A stretch of 64,000 nucleotides of DNA from positions 1,637,595 through 1,701,594 of the forward strand of contig JAWPMO010000001.1 of assembly GCA_033344875.1 (NCBI GenBank), in the 5' to 3' direction. This document shows positions 52,941-62,361 of the stretch, piece after piece. The notes below the pieces were generated by a model. It did no database searches, was not told the origin of the DNA, and saw only the letters and a program-made list of their open reading frames with translations. The translations under genes and the position numbers were made by a program. Each line of letters starts with the position of its first letter. The stretch's first letter is position 1. The stretch comes from Ilumatobacteraceae bacterium. GTDB lineage: Bacteria > Actinomycetota > Acidimicrobiia > Acidimicrobiales > Ilumatobacteraceae.

Positions 52941-54104
52941 ATGATCAAGAGCAAGCGACTGCTTGCAGCAGGTCTCGCCGCATCGCTGGTCCTCGCGGCC
53001 TGCGGCGGCGACGACGATGCGGCACCTGCCGACGAGCCCACCGAAGACGAGAGCACCGCCGACACCGGCGAGGCACCCGAGCCGACCGAAGCGCCCGAAG
53101 AGACCGGTGAGCCGGCCGGTGAGGCGTTCAACGTCGGCCTGACCTACGACATCGGTGGTCGTGGTGACCAGTCGTTCAACGACTCGGCCGCCGAGGGCAT
53201 CGACCGCGCCGCGTCCGACCTGGGCATCACGTTCAGCGAGGCCGAGCCGAACGCCGACGGCTCCGACCGTGCCGAGCTGCTGCAGCTCCAGGCCGATCAG
53301 AGTGCGCTGGTCATCGGCGTCGGGTTCCTCTTCGCCGACGACGTCGCGAACGTCGCCGCCGAGAACCCCGACACGAACTTCGCGGTCGTCGACGACGCGA
53401 TGCTCGACTTCGAGGCCGAGGGCGGCCCCGCCCCGCGTTGCGACAACTGCGCCGGGCTGACCTTCGCCGAAGAGCAGGGCTCGTTCCTGGTCGGTGTCGC
53501 CGCTGCGCTCAACACGCAGACCGACACGGTCGGCTTCATCGGCGGTGTCGGTGGCTTCGGTCTGATCGAGAAGTTCGAGGCAGGCTTCGAGGCCGGCGTG
53601 CACGCCGTCAACCCCGACATCACGATCATCCCGCAGTACATCACGCAGGCGCCCGACTTCGACGGCTTCGTCGCCCCGGACCGTGCGCGTGAGATCGCTC
53701 TCGCCATGTACGAGCAGGGTGCCGACGTGATCTACCACGCCGCCGGCGGTTCGGGTGCCGGCCTCTTCGAGGCCGCCGCCGAGCAGTCCGAGAGCTCCGG
53801 CTCGAAGGTCTGGGCGATCGGTGTCGACTCCGACCAGTACCTGACCGCGGCTCCCGAGGTCCAGGAGTTCATCCTGACGTCGATGCTCAAGCAGGTCGGC
53901 AACGCCGTCTACGAGATCACGGCCGATCAGGCCGAGGGCTCGTTCACCAGCGGCAACGTCGTGTACGACCTCGCGGTCGACGGCGTCGGCTACTCGACGT
54001 CGGGTGACTTCCTCACCGATGAGCAGATCACCACGATCGAGGACTACAAGCAGCAGATCATCGACGGCGCCATCGAGGTGCCGACGACGCCAGAGGGCGC
54101 CTGA
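52941..54104 (+). CDS. BMP family ABC transporter substrate-binding lipoprotein
   Basis: 387 aa. Lipoprotein signal MIKSKRLLAAGLAASLVLAAC with the lipid Cys at 21, then an acidic Asp/Glu/Thr/Pro spacer of about 50 residues, then the Bmp/Med/PnrA domain: NVGLTYDIGGRGDQSFNDSA, FAEEQGSFLVGVAAAL, GFIGGVGGFGLIEKFEAGFE, IYHAAGGSGAGLFEAA and GVDSDQYL. PnrA-type proteins bind purine nucleosides. It heads an operon with an ATPase and two permeases, followed by adenosine deaminase, so adenosine or related nucleosides are likely ligands. Confidence 0.94.
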   Translation: MIKSKRLLAAGLAASLVLAACGGDDDAAPADEPTEDESTADTGEAPEPTEAPEETGEPAGEAFNVGLTYDIGGRGDQSFNDSAAEGIDRAASDLGITFSEAEPNADGSDRAELLQLQADQSALVIGVGFLFADDVANVAAENPDTNFAVVDDAMLDFEAEGGPAPRCDNCAGLTFAEEQGSFLVGVAAALNTQTDTVGFIGGVGGFGLIEKFEAGFEAGVHAVNPDITIIPQYITQAPDFDGFVAPDRAREIALAMYEQGADVIYHAAGGSGAGLFEAAAEQSESSGSKVWAIGVDSDQYLTAAPEVQEFILTSMLKQVGNAVYEITADQAEGSFTSGNVVYDLAVDGVGYSTSGDFLTDEQITTIEDYKQQIIDGAIEVPTTPEGA

Positions 54105-54109
54105 TCAGC

Positions 54110-54133
54110 ACCCGACCCGCTCCCGGGTCGGGT
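54110..54133 (+). terminator. Stem-loop after the lipoprotein gene (attenuator-like)
   Basis: Perfect 10-bp stem ACCCGACCCG / CGGGTCGGGT with loop CTCC, six bases after the stop. No U-run follows. It likely limits read-through into the ABC genes or protects the lipoprotein mRNA, giving more binding protein than transporter. Confidence 0.6.
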
Positions 54134-54149
54134 TCGAAGTAACCGATGG

Positions 54150-54199
54150 AGCGGAGGTCGACTAAGTTCGGCCTCCGCTTCGTCGTTTCCACGACGAAG
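54150..54199 (+). promoter_or_regulatory. Two further stem-loops upstream of the ABC ATPase gene
   Basis: AGCGGAGG/CCTCCGCT (54150-54157 and 54172-54179) and CTTCGTCG/CGACGAAG (54178-54185 and 54192-54199). Their arms touch, so they could compete. With the 54110 hairpin they make a 90-bp structured intercistronic region. Confidence 0.45.
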
Positions 54200-54245
54200 C
54201 ACCCTGAAGATCATCCCTGGAAACCATCTCGGAAAAGGTGTGTGC

Positions 54246-55790
54246 ATGACGGCAGCGATCGAACTGGTCGGCATCACGAAGCGGTTCCCCGGCGTCATCG
54301 CCAATGACAACGTGAACCTGCGGGTCGAGCCCGGCGAGATCCACGCGATCTGCGGCGAGAACGGTGCCGGCAAGTCCACCCTGATGAAGATCCTGTACGG
54401 GATGCAGGCGGCGGACGAGGGCACGATGCAGATCAACGGCGAGGAGGTGCACTTCTCGTCGCCGACCGACGCGATCGCGGCGGGGATCGGCATGGTGCAC
54501 CAGCACTTCATGCTCGCCGACCAGATGACCGTGCTCGAGAACGTCATCCTCGGTTCCGAGCCGACCACGCCGCAGGGCCTGATCGACTTCGGTGAGGCCG
54601 AACGCCACCTCCGCGAGGTCGGCGACGCCTATGGGCTCACGATCGACCCGAACGACCTGGTCGAGACACTCGAGGTCGGTGAGAAGCAGCGGGTCGAGAT
54701 CATCAAGGTGCTGTTCCGCGGTGCCAAGATCCTGATCCTCGACGAGCCGACCGCCGTGCTGGTGCCCCAGGAGGTCGAGGAACTGTTCCGCAATCTCCGC
54801 GAACTGCAGGCCGACGGTGCCACGATCGTGTTCATCGATCACAAGCTCCAGGAGGTGTTGGAGATCGCCGATCGCATCACCGTGATCCGCCGGGGCAAGA
54901 CCGTCACCACCGTCGACGCCGACTCGGTCACCGCGGCCGATCTCGCCGAACTGATGGTCGGCTCCGAACTGCCGTCCCCCGAGACCACCGATTCCACGGT
55001 CACCGATGAGGTCGTGCTCGAACTCCACAGTCTCACGGTCGCCGACGACGACGGACGCGCCGCGGTCGACGACGTCTCGCTGCGGGTCCACCGAGGCGAA
55101 GTGCTCGGCGTCGCCGGGATCGAGGGCAACGGTCAGGCCGAGCTCATCGATGCGATCATCGGTATCACCGACCCCAGCCGGGGCCGCGTCGTGCTCGAAG
55201 GCCGTGACATCACGCACGATTCGGTCCGCCACCGGCGCGAGGCCGGGGTCGGCTTCGTGCCGCAGGATCGGCACGAGGAAGGACTCCTGCTCGACGCGAC
55301 GCTCTGGGAGAACGCGGCGCTGGGCCACCAGACACAGGTGCCGTACTCCAAGGGGTTCTGGCTCGATCGGGCCGGCGCGCGCGAGCGCACCGAGTCGATC
55401 CGCCACGACTACGACGTCCGCTCACCGGGCGTCGACGTCAGCGCCCGCGCCCTGTCCGGCGGCAACCAGCAGAAACTGATCATCGGGCGCGAGATGATGT
55501 CCGAGCCCCGGCTGCTCGTGGCCGCACACCCCACGCGGGGCATCGACGTCGGCGCCCAGGCCGACGTGTGGAGCGCGATCCGGGCCGCTCGCGCCGACGG
55601 GCTCGCCACACTGCTGATCTCGGCCGACCTCGACGAACTCATCGGCTTGTCCGACACGATCGTCGTGATGTTCCACGGCAAGCTCGTGGCGACGCTCGAC
55701 CCGGCCGAGGTCACGCCACGAACCCTGGGGAGTTACATGACGGGCGCTGCGCTCGAATCCGTCGGCACCGACGAAGGGGGTGCCGAATGA
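54246..55790 (+). CDS. Nucleoside ABC transporter ATP-binding protein (two ATPase domains)
   Basis: 514 aa with two ABC domains. Domain 1: Walker A CGENGAGKSTLMKILYG, Walker B KILILDEPTAVLVP, and LEVGEKQRVEI as signature. Domain 2 (from about 260): GIEGNGQAELIDAI is a degenerate Walker A, ALSGGNQQKLIIGREMM is the signature, AAHPTRGIDVG is the degenerate Walker B. This matches the YufO/NupO/RbsA type. It powers the two permeases encoded next. ATG 54246 preferred to GTG 54240; the stop overlaps the first permease gene (ATGA). Confidence 0.94.
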   Translation: MTAAIELVGITKRFPGVIANDNVNLRVEPGEIHAICGENGAGKSTLMKILYGMQAADEGTMQINGEEVHFSSPTDAIAAGIGMVHQHFMLADQMTVLENVILGSEPTTPQGLIDFGEAERHLREVGDAYGLTIDPNDLVETLEVGEKQRVEIIKVLFRGAKILILDEPTAVLVPQEVEELFRNLRELQADGATIVFIDHKLQEVLEIADRITVIRRGKTVTTVDADSVTAADLAELMVGSELPSPETTDSTVTDEVVLELHSLTVADDDGRAAVDDVSLRVHRGEVLGVAGIEGNGQAELIDAIIGITDPSRGRVVLEGRDITHDSVRHRREAGVGFVPQDRHEEGLLLDATLWENAALGHQTQVPYSKGFWLDRAGARERTESIRHDYDVRSPGVDVSARALSGGNQQKLIIGREMMSEPRLLVAAHPTRGIDVGAQADVWSAIRAARADGLATLLISADLDELIGLSDTIVVMFHGKLVATLDPAEVTPRTLGSYMTGAALESVGTDEGGAE

Positions 55791-56896
55791 ACAACGGGAC
55801 GGTACGTCGAATCGGCCTCGCGGTCGCCGCCCCGGCGGTCAGCGCGGTCGTCGCGATCCTGATCTCGTCGATCGTGCTCGAGATCTCGGGCTCCGACTCC
55901 ATCGAGACCTTCCGCACCATGATCGACAACGGCACGAAGCTCGAGTCGGTCATCGACATGCTCAACCGGGCGACACCGCTCTACCTGTCGGCGGTGGCTG
56001 CCGCGATCGGGTTCCGGATGAACCTGTTCAACATCGGCGTCGAGGGTCAGTACATCCTGGCTGCGTTCCTCGCCGCCGTCGTCGGCGCCAAGATCGATCT
56101 CTGGGGCCCGCTGCACATCGCCGTCATCATGCTCACCGCGATGCTCGTCGGCGCCGCCTGGTCCGGCCTCGCCGGGCTCTTGAAGGTGACTCGAGGCGTC
56201 AACGAGGTCATCAGCACGATCATGTTGAACTTCATCGCGGTGGGCGGTCTCGTCGCCGGTCTGCTCCCGTCGTTCATCGACGACCCGACCGCGACCAACC
56301 AGGGCACCGCACCGATCGGCGAGTCCGGTCGGCTCCCCGACCTCAACAGCTGGGTCGAGGTGTTCACCCGCGAGATCGTCAAGGGACGCCGCCTGACCGG
56401 CGTGTTCCTGGTCGCCGTCATCGTCGGCATCATCTACCACGTGGTCATCAACCGCAGTCGGTTCGGCTACGACATCCGGGCCAGCGGGATGAACCCGACG
56501 GCCGCCCGGGTCGGCGGGGTCCCACCCAAGCGCATGATCCTGTTCGCGATGATCGGCGGCGGCGTCGTCGCCGGCCTCGTCGGCATGCCCGAGATCCTGT
56601 CCGACAACCATGCCTACGACCAGGGCTTCGTGCAAGGACTCGGCTTCGCCGGCATCGCCGTGGCGCTGCTCGGTCGCAACACGGCGCCCGGCATGGCCCT
56701 CGCCGCCCTGCTGTTCGGGTTCCTCGACTCCTCGGCAGCGGTCCTGCAGGTGAGTTCGTTGGCGTCTCGTGAGATCGTCGTGATCATGCAGGCGACCATC
56801 CTGCTGGTCGCCGTGATCGCCTACGAGGTCGTCAACCGCATCCGCCAACGCGACGAGGTCAAACGCGCTGCCCAAGCCGTGGAGGTCGCATCATGA
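55787..56896 (+). CDS. Nucleoside ABC transporter permease 1
   Basis: 369 aa, BPD_transp_2 family (YufP/NupP-like). About eight to nine membrane helices; the family signature is FRMNLFNIGVEGQYILAAFL. The EAA-like loop ASGMNPTAARVGGVPPKRMI contacts the ATPase. It overlaps both neighbours by 4 bases. Imports nucleosides delivered by the lipoprotein. Confidence 0.93.
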   Translation: MNNGTVRRIGLAVAAPAVSAVVAILISSIVLEISGSDSIETFRTMIDNGTKLESVIDMLNRATPLYLSAVAAAIGFRMNLFNIGVEGQYILAAFLAAVVGAKIDLWGPLHIAVIMLTAMLVGAAWSGLAGLLKVTRGVNEVISTIMLNFIAVGGLVAGLLPSFIDDPTATNQGTAPIGESGRLPDLNSWVEVFTREIVKGRRLTGVFLVAVIVGIIYHVVINRSRFGYDIRASGMNPTAARVGGVPPKRMILFAMIGGGVVAGLVGMPEILSDNHAYDQGFVQGLGFAGIAVALLGRNTAPGMALAALLFGFLDSSAAVLQVSSLASREIVVIMQATILLVAVIAYEVVNRIRQRDEVKRAAQAVEVAS

Positions 56897-58290
56897 GCAA
56901 CACCGCACCCGTCGACGTCCTCGATGCGCAGCATCCGATCGACGAGGAACCCAACGGACTGGGGGCCATGATCCGGGCACTGCCGGCATGGGCGCGCTGG
57001 TCGCTCGCCGCCACGCTGGGCATCCTCGTCCTCACGATCGTCCAGGAGATCAGCGGCACCTCGTTGCTCACCTCCGAAGGCACGTCGAGCGCGATGCTCC
57101 GCTGGTCGATCCCGATCCTGCTCGCCGGTCTCGGTGGCCTCTTCTCCGAACGATCCGGTGTGGTCAACATCGGCCTCGAGGGCATGATGATCCTCGGCAC
57201 CTGGTGTGGCGCCTGGGGCGCCCTCGAGTTCGGTTCGCCGTGGTGGGGGCTGGTCACCGGCTTCGTCGGCGGCGCGCTCGGCGGTCTCCTGCACGCGATC
57301 GCGACGGTCAACTTCGGCGTCGACCAGATCGTCTCGGGCGTCGCCATCAACATCCTCGCTCCCGGGCTCGCCCGCTACCTGTCCGAACGTGTCTTCGGTG
57401 GCATGCAGGGCGGTTCGGTCTCGCAGTCGCCGCGCGTGCGCAGCGCCGGCGACTTCACGGTGCCCGTCGTCTCCGACCTGCTCGACACGATCCGTGACTG
57501 GAACGTGTTCTTCATCTCCGACATCGCCGGATTCCTCCGCGGCTTCGTCACCGACATGCGGTGGTTCACCCTGATCGCCCTGCTCGTCGTGCCGCTGTCC
57601 GCCTTCATCCTCGGACGTACACGGTTCGGGCTCCGCGTCCGGATCTGTGGCGAGAACCCGTCCGCCGGCGAATCGCTCGGCATCAACGTGATCCGCCACA
57701 AGTACATCGCCGTGATGATCAGCGGTGCGCTCGCCGGCCTCGCCGGCGCGTACATCGTGATCGAACTGTCGGGCCTCTACCGAGGCGGGCAGACGGTCGG
57801 CCGCGGGTTCATCGGTCTCGCGGCGTTGATCTTCGGCAACTGGCGAGCGCTCGGCATCCTGATGGGTTCGCTCCTGTTCAGCTATCCCTTCGGCTTGGCG
57901 CTGATCGACTTCGACGCCCAGGGCAGCGGCGTCGCGACACGAGCGCTGCTGCTCGTGATCGCGATCGGGCTGTTCACCACCGCGGTGGTGCTGTGGCGTG
58001 GCTCCAACCAGCACGAACCACCCGAACTCGATGCCGCCGACCTCGACACACCGACCGGCTCGTACATGCGCATGATGCAGACGCTCGGTGGTTCGAGCGG
58101 CGGGCTCACCGTGCTCGCCGCCGTGCTCGGCATGATCGCACTGGTCTGGTACCTGTCGATCGACGCGGCCGCGTCGTGGCTGCCCAACACGATGCCGTAC
58201 GTGCTCGTGCTGCTCGTGCTGGTGTTCGCCGCCCAACGACTGCGGCCGCCGAAGGCCGCCGGGCAGCCGTTCCGGCGAGGTGATCACTGA
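56893..58290 (+). CDS. Nucleoside ABC transporter permease 2
   Basis: 465 aa, BPD_transp_2 family (YufQ/NupQ-like), longer than usual (about 320 aa) by an N-terminal cytoplasmic lead and a C-terminal extra pair of helices (about 395-455: LTVLAAVLGMIALVWYL and MPYVLVLLVLVFAAQRL). Core signature FSERSGVVNIGLEGMMILGT; coupling loop ICGENPSAGESLGINVIRHK. Its last codons run into the adenosine deaminase start (CTGA). Confidence 0.92.
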   Translation: MSNTAPVDVLDAQHPIDEEPNGLGAMIRALPAWARWSLAATLGILVLTIVQEISGTSLLTSEGTSSAMLRWSIPILLAGLGGLFSERSGVVNIGLEGMMILGTWCGAWGALEFGSPWWGLVTGFVGGALGGLLHAIATVNFGVDQIVSGVAINILAPGLARYLSERVFGGMQGGSVSQSPRVRSAGDFTVPVVSDLLDTIRDWNVFFISDIAGFLRGFVTDMRWFTLIALLVVPLSAFILGRTRFGLRVRICGENPSAGESLGINVIRHKYIAVMISGALAGLAGAYIVIELSGLYRGGQTVGRGFIGLAALIFGNWRALGILMGSLLFSYPFGLALIDFDAQGSGVATRALLLVIAIGLFTTAVVLWRGSNQHEPPELDAADLDTPTGSYMRMMQTLGGSSGGLTVLAAVLGMIALVWYLSIDAAASWLPNTMPYVLVLLVLVFAAQRLRPPKAAGQPFRRGDH

Positions 58291-59357
58291 TCGACGCGGC
58301 CACCGCGCGGGCGATTCCCAAGTCGCTCCTCCACGACCATCTCGACGGCGGGCTGCGCGTCGCCACGATCATCGAGCTCGCCGATGAGATCGGCCACGAA
58401 CTCCCCGACGCTCCCGATCGGCTCCAGTCGTGGTTCACGTCCGGCGCAGCGACGAACGACCTGCGGCGGTACCTCGCCACGTTCGAACACACGCTGGCCG
58501 TGATGCAGCGGGCCGAGTCGATCGAGCGGGTCGCGTACGAGGCGACGCTCGACCTCGCGGCCGACGGTGTCGTCTACGCCGAGGTCAGGTTCGCCCCGGA
58601 GCTGCACACCACAGGGGGACTCTCGCTCGACGAGGTCGTCGAGGCGGTCACCAGCGGGTTCCGGCGCGGTGAACGGGCTGCAGCCGCCGCCGAACGCACG
58701 ATCGTCGTCAACGCGATCTGCTGCGCGATGCGCACCGAGCAACGGTCGATGGAGATCGCGCGGCTGGTCGACCACGCACGCGAGCGCGACGACAAGGTCG
58801 TCGGCTTCGATCTGGCCGGCGCCGAGACCGGGTTCCCACCGTCGCTCCATGCCGAGGCGCTCGCGTTCGCGCGCGAGCGGCACCTCAACGTCACGATCCA
58901 CGCCTCCGAGCCTCCCGACCTCGAACTCATCGACGACGCACTGCGGCACGGCGCCCATCGGATCGGCCACGGCGTCCGACTGCAGCGCGACCTCACGATC
59001 GACCACCACGGCGAGATCGTCGCCATGGGCCCCCTGGCGAGGTACGTCCTCGACCATCGGATCCACCTCGAGATGGCGCCGACCTGCCACGTCCATGTGG
59101 GTGCGGTACCCGACCTGGCGTCGCACCCGATCGGCCCGATGCTGCGCGCCGGTTTCAACGTGGGGATCAACACCGACAACCGATTGATGAGCGACGTGTC
59201 GCCGTCGTCGGAGCTGCATACCGTCGCGACGACGTTCGATCTGAACCACGCCGAGGTCGAACAGGTCGTCGTCAACGGGCTGATGGCCGGCTTCGCCCCG
59301 CTCAAGGTGCGGACCGACCTGGTCGATCAACAGGTACACCCCTGGTTCCATTCCTGA
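58287..59357 (+). CDS. add: Adenosine deaminase 1, apparent CTG start
   Basis: 356 aa. Metal ligands in LLHDHLDGG (HxH), catalytic NVTIHASEP (His with the downstream HRIGHGVRL Glu/His region), GVNTD-type [10 protein letters not shown] with the zinc Asp; EMAPTCHVHVGAV is typical of ADA. An in-frame stop at 58281-58283 and absence of ATG/GTG/TTG before the HDH motif leave CTG 58287 as the start, overlapping the permease stop exactly as ATGA pairs do. Aligning with the second deaminase at 62358 gives matching N-terminal length. It deaminates adenosine to inosine. Confidence 0.88.
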   Translation: MIDAATARAIPKSLLHDHLDGGLRVATIIELADEIGHELPDAPDRLQSWFTSGAATNDLRRYLATFEHTLAVMQRAESIERVAYEATLDLAADGVVYAEVRFAPELHTTGGLSLDEVVEAVTSGFRRGERAAAAAERTIVVNAICCAMRTEQRSMEIARLVDHARERDDKVVGFDLAGAETGFPPSLHAEALAFARERHLNVTIHASEPPDLELIDDALRHGAHRIGHGVRLQRDLTIDHHGEIVAMGPLARYVLDHRIHLEMAPTCHVHVGAVPDLASHPIGPMLRAGFNVGINTDNRLMSDVSPSSELHTVATTFDLNHAEVEQVVVNGLMAGFAPLKVRTDLVDQQVHPWFHS

Positions 59358-59489
59358 CGTCACTGTGACGTGAGTCCTCCCCACGATCGGGAGGAACATG
59401 CCGTAGGGTGGAGAGTTCGGACGTCGTTGACCACTCGGGTCGCAGGGCGTCACAACCCTCGAATCCCCCGAATCCCCCCGAAAGTTCCG

Positions 59490-61016
59490 ATGTCCTCACC
59501 CAGTTCTGTCCTGTCGGCCGCGCGTTCCCACGGCGTGCTCCAGCGTGATCAGTGGATCCGCTCGCCACGCACCGACCTGTTGTCGGGCCTCGTGGTGGCC
59601 CTCGCGCTGATCCCCGAGGCGATCTCGTTCTCGATCATCGCCGGCGTCGACCCCAAGGTCGGCCTGTACGCGTCGTTCTCGATCGCGATCATCATCGCCT
59701 TCTCCGGTGGCCGGCCCGGCATGATCTCGGCGGCGACGGGCGCCATGGCGCTCGTGCTCGTGCCGCTCGTCGAGGACTACGGCATCGAGTACCTGTTCGC
59801 GGCGACGATCCTCGCCGGCATCCTGCAGGTCGGACTCGGATATCTGGGCGTCGGTGAACTCATGCGGTTCGTCCCGCGCAGCGTGATGCTCGGGTTCGTC
59901 AATGCGCTCGCGATCCTGATCTTCCTCGCCCAGGTCCCGCACATCCTGCTCAGCGACGACGCCTCACGGTCCGACCGGATCGTCGCCAACAGCATCGCGA
60001 TCGTCGTCGGGCTGATGATCATCTACGGACTGCCCCGCATCACCAAGGTCGTGCCGTCACCGCTCGTCGCGATCGTGGCGATCACGAGTGCGGCCCTCAT
60101 CTGGAGCGTCGACCTGCCGACCGTCGGCGACATGGGCGACCTGCCCGACAGCCTCCCGTTCGTGGCGCTGCCCGATCTGCCGGTCTCGCTCGGCACGCTC
60201 GGCATCATTTTCCCCTACGCCATGACGCTCGCGCTCGTCGGCCTGCTCGAGTCGCTCCTGACCGCACAGCTCCTCGACGACCTGACCGACACCAACTCCG
60301 ACAAGAACACCGAAGCCCGGGGTCAGGGCGTCGCCAACGTGGCGACCGGCTTCCTCGGCGGCATGGCCGGCTGCGCCATGATCGGCCAGTCGATGATCAA
60401 CTTCCGCTCCGGCGGCCGCACCCGCCTCTCGACGCTCGCGTCGGGCGTGTTCCTCCTCGTCCTCATCCTCGCCCTCGGCGACCTGGTCGCCCGGATCCCG
60501 ATGGCCGCCCTCGTCGCCGTCATGATCATGGTGTCGATCGGCACGTTCGACTGGCGCAGCATCAAGCCGACGACGATCAAGGCCCACCCGCTGGCCGAGA
60601 CGGCGATCATGGCCGCGACGGTCGCGATCGTCGTGTACACCCACAACCTGGCCTACGGCGTGGGCGCCGGTGTGGTGCTGTCGGTGCTGTTCTTCGCCCG
60701 GCACGTCAGCGGCCTCGTCAAGGTCACCAGCGTCGTCGACCCCGACAACGTCGAACGTCTCTACGCCGTGACCGGCGAGCTGTTCTTCGCATCGACGCAC
60801 GACATCGTGCACGCCTTCGACTACGACAACGTGCAGGTCAAGCGGGTCGAGATCGACCTCACCGACGCCCGGATCTGGGACACCTCGGCCGTCGCAGCGC
60901 TCGACACCGTGGTCGAGAAATTCGCGCAGCGCGACATCGAGGCGATCTTGGTCGGGATGAACCGCCACGCCGAAGCGCTGCACACCAACACGACCGGCAA
61001 CGTCAGCGCCCACTGA
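59490..61016 (+). CDS. SulP family anion transporter with STAS domain
   Basis: 508 aa. Membrane part (about 25-400): [20 protein letters not shown] (the SulP entry signature), [20 protein letters not shown] and [21 protein letters not shown]-terminal STAS domain (about 420-500) with [21 protein letters not shown]. SulP proteins carry sulfate, bicarbonate or similar anions. Predicted start ATG 59490; the upstream 130 bp has TAGGGT (59405-59410) as a candidate -10. Not obviously part of the nucleoside theme. Confidence 0.92.
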   Translation: MSSPSSVLSAARSHGVLQRDQWIRSPRTDLLSGLVVALALIPEAISFSIIAGVDPKVGLYASFSIAIIIAFSGGRPGMISAATGAMALVLVPLVEDYGIEYLFAATILAGILQVGLGYLGVGELMRFVPRSVMLGFVNALAILIFLAQVPHILLSDDASRSDRIVANSIAIVVGLMIIYGLPRITKVVPSPLVAIVAITSAALIWSVDLPTVGDMGDLPDSLPFVALPDLPVSLGTLGIIFPYAMTLALVGLLESLLTAQLLDDLTDTNSDKNTEARGQGVANVATGFLGGMAGCAMIGQSMINFRSGGRTRLSTLASGVFLLVLILALGDLVARIPMAALVAVMIMVSIGTFDWRSIKPTTIKAHPLAETAIMAATVAIVVYTHNLAYGVGAGVVLSVLFFARHVSGLVKVTSVVDPDNVERLYAVTGELFFASTHDIVHAFDYDNVQVKRVEIDLTDARIWDTSAVAALDTVVEKFAQRDIEAILVGMNRHAEALHTNTTGNVSAH

Positions 61017-61036
61017 GGCGCCGCCGACCGCCGTGC

Positions 61037-61423
61037 TCAGCGGCTGAGTTCGCTGACGGCCTGCACTTCGATCCCACCGCGGGGCCGCTGCGTCAAGGTG
61101 ACGACGACCCGCTTCGGTGCGGCCGTCGCCATGATCTCGCCGGCGATCTCTGCCGCCAGCGCCTCGGCGAACACCGCCCGGTCACGGAAGCCCCACAGGT
61201 ACAGCTTGAGGCTCTTCGACTCGACGCACCACCGATCGGGCACGTACTCGATCACGACCGTCGACAGATCGGGCTGTTCGGTGACGGGGCACATGGAGTT
61301 GAGCTCGTCGTTGGTGAATCGGACGATCGAGATGTCGGCGGGCGCCGGGAAGACCTCGACGTGGTCGATGGCGTGGCGCACGGTGGCGCCGAGCACCGTC
61401 AGGCGCTCGGTGGGATCGGTCAT
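61037..61423 (-). CDS. queF: NADPH-dependent 7-cyano-7-deazaguanine reductase (QueF, short type)
   Basis: 128 aa single-domain QueF. Catalytic Cys in NDELNSMCPVTEQPD; the substrate/Glu motif is CVESKSLKLYLWGFRD; KRVVVTLTQRPRGGIEV near the end. It reduces preQ0 to preQ1 in queuosine biosynthesis. The other que genes are not nearby. ATG 61423 or 61432 may be the start; no clear ribosome site. Confidence 0.92.
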   Translation of the reverse strand: MTDPTERLTVLGATVRHAIDHVEVFPAPADISIVRFTNDELNSMCPVTEQPDLSTVVIEYVPDRWCVESKSLKLYLWGFRDRAVFAEALAAEIAGEIMATAAPKRVVVTLTQRPRGGIEVQAVSELSR

Positions 61424-61479
61424 GGCGCCCATGCTGCCGACACGAACGACGTGGCGCAACGTCGCCGACCTCGCCGCTC

Positions 61480-61491
61480 TACGCTGTCGAC
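61480..61491 (+). promoter_or_regulatory. Leaderless -10 box (TACGCT) for the second PhyH gene
   Basis: TACGCT at 61480-61485 with six bases to GTG 61492. Confidence 0.5.
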
Positions 61492-62361
61492 GTGCTGACC
61501 GCCGAACAGATCGAACGGTTCGACCGCGACGGGTTCCTCGTCGTGCCCGATTTCGTGACGGGCGAGGCCTGCGGAGCGCTCCGGCGACGCGCCGAACAGC
61601 TCGTCGACGAGTGGGAGCCCGGCGTCGACCGCACCGTGTTCACGACCGACACCCAGGAGCGGGTAAGCAACCGCGAGTTCCTGGCCAGCGGCAGCTCGAG
61701 CTGGTGCTTCTTCGAGGAGGCAGCGTTCGGCGCCGACGGCGAGCTCACCCGGCCGAAGCCGCTCTGCATCAACAAGATCGGGCACGCGATGCACGACCTC
61801 GACCCCGTCTTCGAACGCTTCACCTTCACACCGGCGCTGGCCGCGCTGGCCGCTGACATCGGACTCGTCGACCCCCTGGTGCTGCAGAGCATGTACATCT
61901 TCAAACAGCCGGACATCGGCGGTGAGGTCGGGTGCCACCAGGACGCCACGTTCCTCTACACCGACCCGATCACGGTGAGGGGATTCTGGTTCGCACTCGA
62001 AGACGCCACGTTGGAGAACGGGTGCCTGTGGGCGGCCCCTGGCGGGCATCGTGCCGGCCTCCGTGAGGTGTTCAAGCGGGCCGGGGCCATGACCGACGAC
62101 GACGGCACGGAGTTCGACGTGCTCGACCCGACTCCCCTGCCGACTCCACCCGACGAGCTGGTGCCGCTCGAGGTGCCGGCCGGGACCCTCGTCGTCCTCG
62201 ACGGACAGCTGCCGCACTGGAGCGACGCCAACCGGTCGGACCGCAGCCGGCACGCCTACACCGTGCACTGCATCTCGGCGGCCGCCGAGTACCCGGCATG
62301 GAACTGGCTCCAGCGACCGGCGGAACTTCCGCTGCGACGGCTCGATACGGTGGCGGCATGA
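61492..62361 (+). CDS. Phytanoyl-CoA dioxygenase (PhyH) family protein
   Basis: 289 aa. N-terminal [20 protein letters not shown]; HxD at H149/D151 in [13 protein letters not shown]; distal H242 in [16 protein letters not shown] with R248 or R251 for 2-oxoglutarate. The mid-part [20 protein letters not shown] is typical of the family. It ends inside the start of the second adenosine deaminase gene (ATGA), so the two are co-translated, an unusual pairing. Substrate unknown; only weakly like the gene at 47. Confidence 0.9.
   Translation: MLTAEQIERFDRDGFLVVPDFVTGEACGALRRRAEQLVDEWEPGVDRTVFTTDTQERVSNREFLASGSSSWCFFEEAAFGADGELTRPKPLCINKIGHAMHDLDPVFERFTFTPALAALAADIGLVDPLVLQSMYIFKQPDIGGEVGCHQDATFLYTDPITVRGFWFALEDATLENGCLWAAPGGHRAGLREVFKRAGAMTDDDGTEFDVLDPTPLPTPPDELVPLEVPAGTLVVLDGQLPHWSDANRSDRSRHAYTVHCISAAAEYPAWNWLQRPAELPLRRLDTVAA

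Noticed and set aside
59440-59489. CGAATCCCCC repeats before the SulP gene as an operator
   Set aside because: Only two short, overlapping C-rich copies; low complexity explains them.
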